From positions 29,408,501 through 29,472,500 of the forward strand of contig NC_088099.1 in the NCBI RefSeq assembly GCF_036370855.1: 64,000 nt of DNA, in the 5' to 3' direction. This stretch comes from Dromaius novaehollandiae (lineage: Eukaryota > Chordata > Aves > Casuariiformes > Dromaiidae). Both the position numbers and the translations under genes were made by a program. Below the pieces are notes generated by a model that was not told the origin of the DNA, did no database searches, and saw only the letters and a program-made list of their open reading frames with translations. This document shows positions 50,997-60,265 of this stretch, one piece after another (the stretch's first letter is position 1; every line of letters starts with the position of its first letter).

Positions 50997-52014
50997 CACT
51001 GACCCCAATTTCAGCAGAAGCTGGCACACTAGCTGCAGGGCCTGCTGGCCAGCCAGCTCCCTCCCTTCTTTCCACTTTTGGCAGGCTGCCTTTTGATTGT
51101 GAGCCTGCCTTTGGAGACCATGTAGCAGGAGCTGCACATAAGGGCCCTCTAGTTCATGCTACAGCAGCGCAAAGGTCTGTAAGCAGACAGGGCACTTGGC
51201 CTCTCTCACACGCTTGCTCAGCACCTACCCCTCCAATGGTCTCACTCTCAAACTGTATCCATAGATAGACAGAGATAAATAAAAGGCTCTATGCCCCCTC
51301 ACACATTTCTGAGCTAGAAAGGGGCCTGAATGGGCTCCCTGGCAGCTTAGCTGGTAGCAATTTTGCATGTGTGTGCACCTACCCACCACCCCCCCTCTGT
51401 CAGACCTTACAAACTGTAGCACAGCTTCCATTTTTAAGGATGACTGAAAGATACCACTCAAGCCAGGTACTGACAAGCAGGCTGCCTTACAGAGAACTGC
51501 ACCAGGCTGGTTAGTACCAGGACTTTCATGGGAAGCCCCGGAACTGTGCTCAAGCTTAAAACCCCCCCCCACCCCCCCCAGCCACAACTGGAAGAACAAC
51601 TGCAGCTTTAGCTGAGCCAAACCATCATTGCTTGGAAACAGGGCATGTGGTTTGCATTCCCAAGCCCCAGTGTTGAAGGAGGTTGGAGGAGGCAGGATTC
51701 AGCTTCACATGCGGCAAGAACAGACTCCAGGCTGCTGCAGGTTAGAGCACTAGAGCAAAGACTCTTGTTTGAAGAATGAGTTCAACTCAGATTAAACACA
51801 AGGGCAAATACTCCTATACTCCTACTTCAGTTTAGAGTAATGCTGTTTTCAGTTACTTGCCTCTCACCTGCTCCCATGACAAAGGACAGAACTTACTTAC
51901 ATATTTCATTAACCACTTTTTTACTAAGTAAACTGTCATGCCTGTTTAAAAATACAGTATGTATTTTACTCTACTCTAGTCCTTTTAAGAATAACTTCTA
52001 CAAACACCTCCAAG

Positions 52015-52159
52015 CATGCCCTTTTGTTCAAGTGTTTTATTAAAAATTTACACAAATAAACACACTCCAGTACTCCTGGTATCTAGGTGTCCTAGGTTAA
52101 AAAAAATATACAAAATCCCAGGCCCTCATGGGAAGGCAACAGCAGGTTGAAGCAGGACC
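52015..52159 (-). other. CNOT10: CNOT10 3' untranslated region
   Basis: This is a short 3' UTR of about 140 nt after the CNOT10 stop. On the - strand an AATAAA (52041-52036) is followed by GGAGGTGTTTGTAG, a GT-rich downstream element near 52010-51997, so cleavage is expected around 52015-52025. The contrast with the 6.4 kb TRIM71 3' UTR is marked. No let-7 or miR-125 seed match is present in it. Confidence 0.75.
52036..52041 (-). terminator. CNOT10: CNOT10 polyadenylation signal
   Basis: AATAAA on the - strand, about 120 nt after the stop codon, followed by a GT-rich element. It is the only canonical signal close to the CNOT10 stop. Confidence 0.75.
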
Positions 52160-52314
52160 TCACTTCCTTTGAACAGTGGTGAAAGCTGGCATCTGAATGG
52201 GCTGGATTGAGTGGACTGGCTGAAAAACAGGCTTCTTCCGCATGTCAGAGAGTGTTTTCACAGAAGGGAGAAGCTGGTTTCTCTTGATGATCTGCAATGC
52301 CAGCTGAGTGTTAC
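52160..52314 (-). CDS. CNOT10: CNOT10 last coding exon (C-terminus)
   Basis: The exon starts after CTTGTAG at 52314 and ends with TGA at 52162-52160. It completes a Gly codon split with the preceding exon and then encodes 50 residues, from [20 protein letters not shown] to [10 protein letters not shown]. This matches the C-terminus of CNOT10, including the basic/proline-rich tail after the last helical repeat. CNOT10 pairs with CNOT11 and docks on the N-terminal part of CNOT1 in the CCR4-NOT deadenylase complex. The open frame extends upstream past the acceptor to 52438 through intronic sequence; that extension is not coding. Confidence 0.95.
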
Positions 52315-54039
52315 CTACAAGACAACTTTCAGTTAAAAACAATACCTTTAAATGATCTGATTCATTAACTGCTGTCCTCAGAACACAGCTGAAGAGCTGT
52401 GGATCCAGTTCCCTGCCAGTGCTGGGTCTGGAGCACATACACCAGCAATCTTCCTGTTCAGGGAAATGCTGATGGAAGTGTTACAAACATATTAAACAAA
52501 AGTAAACTTAAAACAGCAGTACTGATTGATTCTACTTAGTCTTAGCTACACTTTACAAGAGACATCAAGCTTTAACTTCAGAGTTAGAAGACACCACAGC
52601 ACTTTCTGAACTCCTGACAGGCATCTTTTCTCACTCCCATGCCCATAGTGAGACTCTGGATCACCAATTCCTCACAGCTCAACAGTACTGGCACTATTTC
52701 AAGTTTCAACTGTTCTTAAAAGGAAAAAAACAACTTTCAACTGCATGGAACATCAATTAAACAACAATATATTTGGAAAAAAACAGCTCTGTTAAAAATT
52801 AAACCTATAAAATTGTAGGAGAAAAAGTGGCAAGTTCTGAAAAGAAAATTTCTTCCTCTTATCAAATACTGTCCTTTCACAAAAAAAATTGTCTTTAGCC
52901 CCTTTCAGTTTTACTTAGGGGAAAGGAAATCCCACTTCACACACTTCTGCTCTGTATTTTTTGTTTAGAGGAACAGTTTTTTCCAAAAGTTCCAACTTAA
53001 AAACATCTGTATAAGAGAACCTTTTTCTTAAATCTCAATTCTGAATCCAACTACTCAAGTCCTCCCCTTCCTTGCTTGTAATGCAAGCTAGCTAAAGGGG
53101 AACAAGTACACTGAGCATTTCACAGCACTCAGATACTAAGCCCCAAGGGGCACAGGGACATGCCCATGGAAGCTTCAATGGGACCGCTGTACCAGTCTCC
53201 TCACACCACACAGTTCATGTGCAAGGTTTCTAGTTCCTTTTCATATAGGTTTTTCATGAAAACAGGGTGACCCTTCAAGAAAGGTTTTAGAACAGGTAGT
53301 TACCAATGTTACAGGCTTTGTTACTGTACTTGCCCCATAACTCTTGGCATGGCTTCTTTGTAAAGCTTGGATTTTAGTTGTTGCCTTTAATAAGAAGCCT
53401 TTCAAGCCCTCTTTTTACAGTATAAACCTCGTCAAGGACATGAAAATGCTTAATACTCAATCTTCAGTTTTCCACAACTCAGTAATTGATGGCATTTTAC
53501 TGAGCCTTTCCGATGCCACTGATTTCTGGAGAGAGATAAAGTATGGAAGATTTCGACCCAGAAGATGAATGTTTAGAAAGTCAGGACTGTATCAGGATTG
53601 CAATAAACAGTTTTTCAGGCTTAACAGTAGGAATTGTCAGCCAACTACTACACTTGAGGCCAACTGCCTTGTACCAAAATGCTCACTGTTAGGAAGCCAT
53701 AAGAAACCAAATATTTGCAAGTAATTACTCTTCCAAAGATTCCATGGAAGCAGGGTGTAGGTACATGCAGCCATGGCAATATAAAGTGGCAACAATGCCT
53801 GAAGGCTGTGGTTGAAAATACTGGCACAGTGTAAAGACTATGAATGAAAGCACTACCCTCTTCCCCATAAATTCCAAATCTAAGTCTACAGTACATTTCA
53901 AAACTTGAGACTTTGAGTTGTTGCAAACTTCAAAGAGAAAAATCTATAATATTGAAAGTGCCAGAAGTTACATTCAACATTCCAGTTTACATATATTAAA
54001 GTTGTATAATGTTGGGGAAAAAATAAGCAAGTTCTTTAC
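52315..54039 (-). other. CNOT10: CNOT10 intron (last)
   Basis: A 1.7 kb intron with donor GTAAAG and acceptor TTGTAG on the - strand. I see no exon, repeat array or RNA gene in it; the sequence is AT-rich and unique. Confidence 0.85.
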
Positions 54040-54115
54040 CATTCTGTAATTCAAGATACACAGCCAGCAGAATAGCCTCTGGAGGGATCTCTTTGGGATG
54101 GATCAGCGAAGCAGC
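54040..54115 (-). CDS. CNOT10: CNOT10 exon: TPR helix segment
   Basis: This 76-nt exon encodes 25 residues plus the first base of a Gly codon. The peptide [20 protein letters not shown] continues as LELQN. It follows the acceptor CAATAG and ends in AATG with donor GTAAAG. It joins in phase to the 57135 donor (...CLHQ) and to the last exon (G-NTQLALQ), rebuilding the final TPR-like helices of CNOT10. The exon is too short to show up as an open frame starting from ATG. Confidence 0.93.
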
Positions 54116-54212
54116 CTATTGCAAAAGAAGGAGGGGATGGGGAAAACAAGTGCTTAAGACACAAACGTTCTGCTTAAAGAAAGAGCCCCTTGACAAGACT
54201 GTTAGCATCACT

Positions 54213-54248
54213 GGGGGGGAGGGGGGGGGGGAGGGGGAAGGGGAAGGG
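54213..54248. repeat. G-rich purine tract in CNOT10 intron
   Basis: G7, A, G11, A, G5, AA, G4, AA, GGG without any pyrimidine, so it meets the pattern for G-quadruplex formation. Confidence 0.95.
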
Positions 54249-56635
54249 CAGAAATTTAAACTAAGAAAGATTCTTCCAAACTAATACACTCCATCAGGTT
54301 CGTGCATGCAAGGAGAGACCGAAAGATTATCTGCCTTGTAAGATTGTTTCACACTAATTAGCAGCACCATCTGCTCTATGCTTATGTCAGTATGAATCAG
54401 TAATTCTTGGGCCAATCTACAGGCAGTTTTCTGGTGAGATGACAGGTGAATGTAACCTCCCTTGCTCTGAAGTTCAGAATTCATAATTAACAAGGATCAT
54501 TCAATAGCTTTCCATATAAAATCTTTTTCAGCTATGAAGTCCAGCAGGCCATCTTCTACATTAGCTCCAGATCTGACTCTCTATCCTACCTACAGTATAT
54601 GGGGCACATGCTGTGATTTCAATTTGGCTAAGTCCCCAAGCTTCGGCTGACAGGCAATGGGAGCTGAGGGTCTCCAGAACAACACAACTCGGCAGAACTG
54701 CCTCCAGTCGTCCCCCCTACTCAGTCTCACCAGCTTCTACACCTGGAGTCAAGCCATGTATCACCAGACTCTGCTTCTCATTCCCCCCATTCAAACAAAA
54801 AGGACCCTCTTCACATTTAAGTCTTAGTGGAAATGGGGAGGAGAAAGAAGAAAAAAATGAAAGAGCACTACTAGTCCTCTGAAAGGAAAATGTGATTCCC
54901 CTCCTCCTTATCCTTTGCATTCCCTCTTGCCAGGTCACTGATCATCATCATCATATTTGTGGTTAAGTATCACAGTAGTTCTGCTGGGAAATGCCCAGCC
55001 ATGAACAGAAGCAAAAAAGACAAGATAAGGCAAAGAGGGTGAGACTGTGTTAGAACTCATTTCTCTCCCCCACCTCTGAAACCTGCTGTTTACAACTACA
55101 TTTTAAATGTGAACATTTGATATTGCCAGTACAAGGATGACTCATGATCTCAGTAAGATTAAATCCTGCAAGTCCAACATTTCCATAAGTGCCCAGTCTA
55201 GCAGGCAGGGGGGAAAAACAAAAGCAAAACAAAACCCCCACACACATTTGTCTCTATTGATTTATACAAATAAATTGTGTTTGAGACTGACCCAGCTTCT
55301 GAGAAAGAGAGAACACATCTGCACCAATGGCAAAAGGTAACAGTACTTATTCCATATTAAAAACAGGTCCGAGATGGAAGATTTGCTACAAGGATACCTC
55401 ATACTTGTGCCTACATCTTTCTAAATGAAGCTGATGACAGAGCTGCTCACATTTTAATACCAAAAGAAACCATTTAGTTAACAAGCTAAATAACTATCAG
55501 CTGATCTGGCCATCCACTTAAACCTATACATTCTTTCACATCTGGCAGTTCAGGATTTAACACCTATGGACATGGGTCTACTCAAAGGGAGGGAGTAAGC
55601 AGCTCCTGACAGACCTGGTCTCAGCAGATCTTAATGGGGACACAATTTGACCATTGACAACAGAGGATCTTTTTCATCCCTCCAGAATATGAACTCTTCT
55701 TAAGGGTTAGGGGGAACTATAGGAGCGTAAGAATTAGGCAAACTGAAATCCAAAGCCAATCTGTTTCCTCAGTCCTCAAGACAGACAGACAGACAAGTTC
55801 TGGAAACTTAGGCAATCGCTGTTTTTTGTCTCCAAACAATTTTCATGCAAAGGTTAATACCTGCAAGCATTCAGGGCCTGACCTGCTGTACCACCTGGCT
55901 TAAGAACTCCAAACCACCATACAAATATTGTCCTTTTAAGAAAAGTCTTTCTCAGGTGACTTTCGGAATGAACAACTGGTAAGTAAACAATTTTAAAACT
56001 ATCCTTACAAACACTTTTAGACAAATACTGACGAGTATAAGTCTAGAATACCACTCATAAGTTAAATGCTTTATAACAATTCTTTTGGCTTTTATTTGGT
56101 GGCTCATCATAGCCCAACTTTACCAGCCAGGTCAGCCACATACCTCCTTCTAGCAATGGATGTGCGTTCTCCATTGTGCCCCCTCATACAATATAGCTGT
56201 GTACATGCACAATTAATGTGTGCGTGCAGGACAGAGCTGAGACTTCCCAAAAGCACTGGATTTATTGTAGATGCAGAGACCAACTATGCTGATGGCCTTA
56301 CACTTGTCTGGACTTTACAGCCTAAGCACAAACACCTGCCCAACCCTAAGAGGCCTTGAGAGGAAAAAGAAAGGAAGACAACTGCCTTAAGCTGTTGCAA
56401 AGAGCTTCAGAGAGTTTGAATCTGTTCAGCTATATAGCTACTATAAAGTAATTAGGAAGACTGCTGTTTCATTTAACAGTGCAATAATGTATTTGAGTAG
56501 TCTTCATGACAGACAGGTATGACTGCAAAAGAGATGGACAAATTGAAAGAGATCAGTCCCAGCCAGGAGAAGAACTGAATGACACAGAGTATTAAAATGG
56601 TGAGTTTCAAAAGCAGTACCTCAAAATTCTTGGGG

Positions 56636-56666
<31 letters not shown>

Positions 56667-56680
56667 GAAAAAAAGAAAAG
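56636..56680. repeat. A22 run and A/G tract in CNOT10 intron
   Basis: Twenty-two A are followed by A-runs separated by single G. Confidence 0.95.
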
Positions 56681-57134
56681 AGGCAGGTATGAAATTTACC
56701 TCCAGCAGAAATGTAGTTTGTTCTCACAGCCCTAAAGTTAACAACTTATACTTTGACTAGCTGATTAAAGAAAAGTACACTCAAGGCCCTCAAGAACTTT
56801 CTCCCTTGAAATATGATGATTACTATTGGACCTTTAAAAAAAAGGTTAAAAAAAAAGTGAAATGACTTCTTAGTCGTGTTCCACTACTTCAGTGTGATCT
56901 AGGAAAAAAATGCCTTCCACTGTCATACTAAACTGTTTACACAAATAAGAAGTTTGGAACACCCTTGAAGTTATTTAATATAGACTGGTCATAAAGACAG
57001 AAGAGAGCTGCCATCACAACCAAGTCAGCAAATAAACCTGACCTATGAAATCAACAGTATTTGCAGTGATGTGAAGGGCACTTTGAAGGAAGCACATTTA
57101 CCCATCAAGCTGTTGTGAGGTTTGTTTTACATAC

Positions 57135-57262
57135 CTGATGGAGACACTTCCGAGCTTTGTCATATTCGCTCCTCAAGCAGTAAGCGCTTCCAAGGTTAAA
57201 CAACATCATTGTTCGTGCAGATGTGACTGAACTGGGATAACACTGGGGGGTCTGCTTGCCAG
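57135..57262 (-). CDS. CNOT10: CNOT10 exon: TPR repeat
   Basis: A 128-nt exon with acceptor AATTGCAG and donor GTATGT. It completes a split Ser codon and encodes 42 residues, including [20 protein letters not shown] and DKARKCLHQ. This carries the TPR signature of small and large residues (N-L-G-x-A-Y ... Y-x-x-A). It matches the conserved C-terminal TPR of CNOT10, a helical scaffold for protein contacts within CCR4-NOT. The acceptor is preceded by a T11 tract. The intron separating it from the upstream microexon is only 82 nt. Confidence 0.95.
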
Positions 57263-57344
57263 CTGCAATTAAAAAAAAAAATTCACACCTGAGCTGGCCA
57301 AGATAAGTTTCAGTACTCTGCTGAATATGATGGCTGGTACTTAC

Positions 57345-57380
57345 AAGATTCCATCGCCTCATTTTCTCCTTTGTCAGACC
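57345..57380 (-). CDS. CNOT10: CNOT10 36-nt microexon
   Basis: This tiny exon lies between acceptor GTTTTTAG and donor GTAAGT on the - strand. It completes a Gly codon, encodes [11 protein letters not shown] and gives the first base of the next Ser codon. The acidic, flexible peptide matches the equivalent segment of human CNOT10 as I recall it ([15 protein letters not shown]). The length is a multiple of three, so skipping removes 12 residues without a frameshift. If the downstream 82-nt intron were retained, the true frame would meet a TGA after thirteen more codons. Confidence 0.9.
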
Positions 57381-58160
57381 CTAAAAACAAACAAACAAAA
57401 GAACCCACAAAAGCCATTATGTTCTGTGAGCTTCTTTTTGTAAAGCTTATTACAAAAATTATAATTTCATGACAGTAGCTACAAATTTGATTCTCCCTTC
57501 AGGGTCTGACATTGAAGACGGAGAATGTATCAGTTTGTTCTAAAGTTTGCATCACTTAAGACTTTCTATCCTTAACGTTTTGCCTCTCTAAGAACTTTTT
57601 TACATCTGCAGATGGGAAATAAAGCTTAGACTGCAGACACATCACTCGGATCAGAGCTGCTGTAGAACTAATTACACAGATGAGCTCTGAAGTAGTCTTC
57701 CATTATAGAATACACACTCCCAACTGGAAGTGTTGCAAGAAGATTAAGATACAGATTAACTATGTTCTTCCCATTCCTATCAATAAACAGGGTAAGTGGA
57801 CTTGACTCATACTCCAAAGCCTGGTTTAGGGAATAAAGAGCTGGAAGAGATAAGGTAGGAAGCCCAAGCTTAACTGTAATTGTATATTTAACAAAAGAAG
57901 CTTTCAAAAGTGATGCTTAAGCAAGCCAGAACACTACAATATACAGTCCTATTTATATTAAAGCATTAGCCACTTCAAAGGAATGACAACCATGCAAAAG
58001 ACAAGCTAAAAACAAAGTAGGAACTGAAAAAAGCCTGGAAAAAAAACTTAAGCTTTCACAACAAGATATCTTAAAAATCATTATATTTGTATACAGAAAG
58101 TTAAGAGCAGGAAGGCAGCTGAAAGCACAACCAGTTGTAATCAAGTGTGGATTCATTAAC
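57381..58160 (-). other. CNOT10: CNOT10 intron
   Basis: A 780-nt intron. Its donor, GTTAAT, is a weak match to consensus, with T at +3 and A at +5; its acceptor is GTTTTTAG. I see nothing else of note in it. Confidence 0.8.
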
Positions 58161-58291
58161 CTTGATCTTGCTCATTTGAAGAGATCCCCAGGGAAACATC
58201 AGTGACGTTCTCAGGGTTCAAGTGAGTGATGGCATCAGATATTCTGTCTAGAGAGATGAGAGCTTCTGCTGCATACAAATGCCCAAGAAAC
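58161..58291 (-). CDS. CNOT10: CNOT10 exon: TPR/linker
   Basis: A 131-nt exon after acceptor TTTGCAG. It completes a Lys codon, encodes 43 residues from [20 protein letters not shown] to SSNEQDQ, and ends with the first base of a Gly codon. The first half is a TPR-type helical pair (G-x-L-Y-A-A-E-A-L). The second half, with [11 protein letters not shown], begins an acidic disordered linker that continues into the microexon. It matches CNOT10 over its whole length in recall. The donor GTTAAT is unusual, but the reading frame to the next exon is correct. Confidence 0.94.
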
Positions 58292-60151
58292 CTGCAAACC
58301 AAAGGGTCAGGTACAGATGTCAGTGCAACAACCTCCTGATTCAGCTACATAAGAGACACTCTGTATGCAATTTTAAATTCTAAGTTTGAATTCAAATTTA
58401 AAATTTAAACCATAGAAATTGATACTTAAGACATCTGCACGGAAATCAGTTCACTCACAGAAATATTGCCCTAATACCTAGCTCTGCCATTTGCTGATTT
58501 TAGGCCCAAAGTTTGCAAAAGTTCTGCACCTGAATAATGACAAGTAATTCATACACTGGAATTGCCATTCGAAAGAGACAGGACCTTGGTATGGCTTTAT
58601 ATCAGAGAAGTAAAAAGTAATCCTTACAGAAACATCCCTGAGATATTGACACATGTATAAATTGAGATGTTAAGTGACAATACATTCAATAACAACTAAA
58701 TTAATTATGTAAGATAGCTGCATTGTAAATTTCTAAGGACAGCAACTACACAGGCTTGTCCATACGGCACAAATGCCTTTCCAACTGCAGCTCTTGCAAA
58801 AGAATCAAACAATTTTGATGTCTGACATCTCTAGTTCAGCTAATTAGCAACTTTCCTTTTCAACTTAGAAACAGGATTCCTGTTGATTGAGGGCATAGTT
58901 AGTTCACAAATATTTAATCTGAAACAAAAGTTGGGTAAAAAAAGTTCACACTTATTCTATGCAGCTGCATACAGTACATTTCAAATTAACCATATAATTT
59001 GTTGTAATGAATTACTAAACATTAGGCAAAATAAGTGATCTATGCCACATACAGAAAGGCAAAAGGATCTTTACATCAATCAAGCAGTCATCCAAAATAA
59101 CTTTTCCCTTTAGATCTGTTGCAGCAAGCGTAACTTCCTATATGCAGTTTATTTCACTGAAGAAAGCAGGAATTCCTGATCTGCAGTGTTCCTGATCTGC
59201 ACAAAAGCTAGCTTTCTGGGACTAAGATATGTGGCTGTGTTTGTCTTTACAAATAAGATTACATAGCACTAATACTGCCTTCGCAAAATTGTGCATTGCC
59301 TTCCAAACTCCTCTAAAATCTTGCTTACAGAACGACTGTGCAAAAAGATGATCTCCTGCAGCAGTCTCAAGCATGGGAGCCAAAGAAATTAATCAACATG
59401 GACCATTTTGGAGTATATGCTGCCAGCATATAGCAATAAGCATGCGTTTTAGCTTGCTCTGTGTGGGACCTGCTTTGAAATATATCATTACTGTCATAAA
59501 AACATCTCAGATATTTTATCCTGTGTATGACCTAAGATGTGAATGCACAAACAAGGTCAAAAGGATGGGGCTAAAGCTCCCTTTTTTGAATTTTGAGAGA
59601 TGTCTGAGAACTGGTGAGCAGAAGCAGAACAAGTTTTGAATATCTTCCCAAAAATGCAGAATGAAGCAACAGCAATCATACCCCCAACACCTGGAGCCCT
59701 ACTGCTTAAACAAGCCTAACCCTCTCAAGATGCCATTTCACGAGCAAGTTCTCAGCAGCACGCTGGCTTATGCAGTTGTCCAACCCAGCTGCTAATTCCT
59801 GCTCCCTGTGCTGTACCAGCACAAGCACATGAAGCCCCACAGTGAATCAGGCCAGAGACCTGACAGTCCTGACACTGAATGGGAAGTATGGCTGAAGACT
59901 CGCAAACAGCAACAAAAGCAGTGGTAGAATCCAAATTATGTGGCATTCATATACAAACAAGGGGACTCACGTTCCTGTGGGTCAATGAACATTTTGTCAG
60001 AGCTTCAACAAGAACAGGAGCAAGCCAAGCAGTTCAATTCTTTGCATCAGATACAGAATTGGCAAGCAGTTACAGACATTGGAAGCTTCAGCTCAGCTCT
60101 CTCCAGCAAAAAACAGGGCTGAGAAAGAAGAAATGGTCATGTCAGACTTAC
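58292..60151 (-). other. CNOT10: CNOT10 intron
   Basis: A 1.9 kb intron with donor GTAAGT and acceptor TTTGCAG on the - strand. It contains a 13-nt direct repeat (TTCCTGATCTGCA, near 59173 and 59189) and no exon or RNA gene that I can recognise. Confidence 0.8.
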
Positions 60152-60265
60152 TTAAGAGACCCTGACAACTTTGGCTGCTGAAGAAGCTTATCTGCGTGAT
60201 TCAATGCCATAAGGTTATCACCCAAAGCCAGAGCAACGTAAGCACTACAGGCAAGTATTGAGCAC
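60152..60265 (-). CDS. CNOT10: CNOT10 exon: TPR helices (most 5' exon seen)
   Basis: A 114-nt exon between acceptor CCTCCAG and donor GTAAGT. It completes a Lys codon, encodes 37 residues from [20 protein letters not shown] to PKLSGSL, and gives two bases of the next Lys codon. This is a TPR-like helical repeat of CNOT10. The next exon upstream in human encodes a serine-rich, proline-containing linker, which I did not find in 60266-64000. A G12 run lies immediately upstream of the polypyrimidine/acceptor area (60292-60303 on the + strand). Confidence 0.94.

Larger units (their letters stand above)
47836..52014. other. Intergenic region between convergent TRIM71 and CNOT10
   Basis: No recognisable gene is present. 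The sequence includes a TG repeat at 48081-48115, a somewhat GC-richer patch from about 48600 to 49800, four consensus-like + strand 5' splice sites (48440, 48832, 49505, 50464), an A-rich tract at 50809-50835 and a C12/G13 inverted run at 50963-50996. Open frames of up to 131 codons occur on both strands but show no known domain. An unannotated non-coding transcript is possible but not shown. Confidence 0.6.
54116..57134 (-). other. CNOT10: CNOT10 intron
   Basis: A 3.0 kb intron with donor GTATGT and acceptor CAATAG on the - strand. It holds a purine-only G-run tract at 54213-54248 and an A22 run with A/G-rich extension at 56636-56680. I see no exon in it. Confidence 0.85.
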
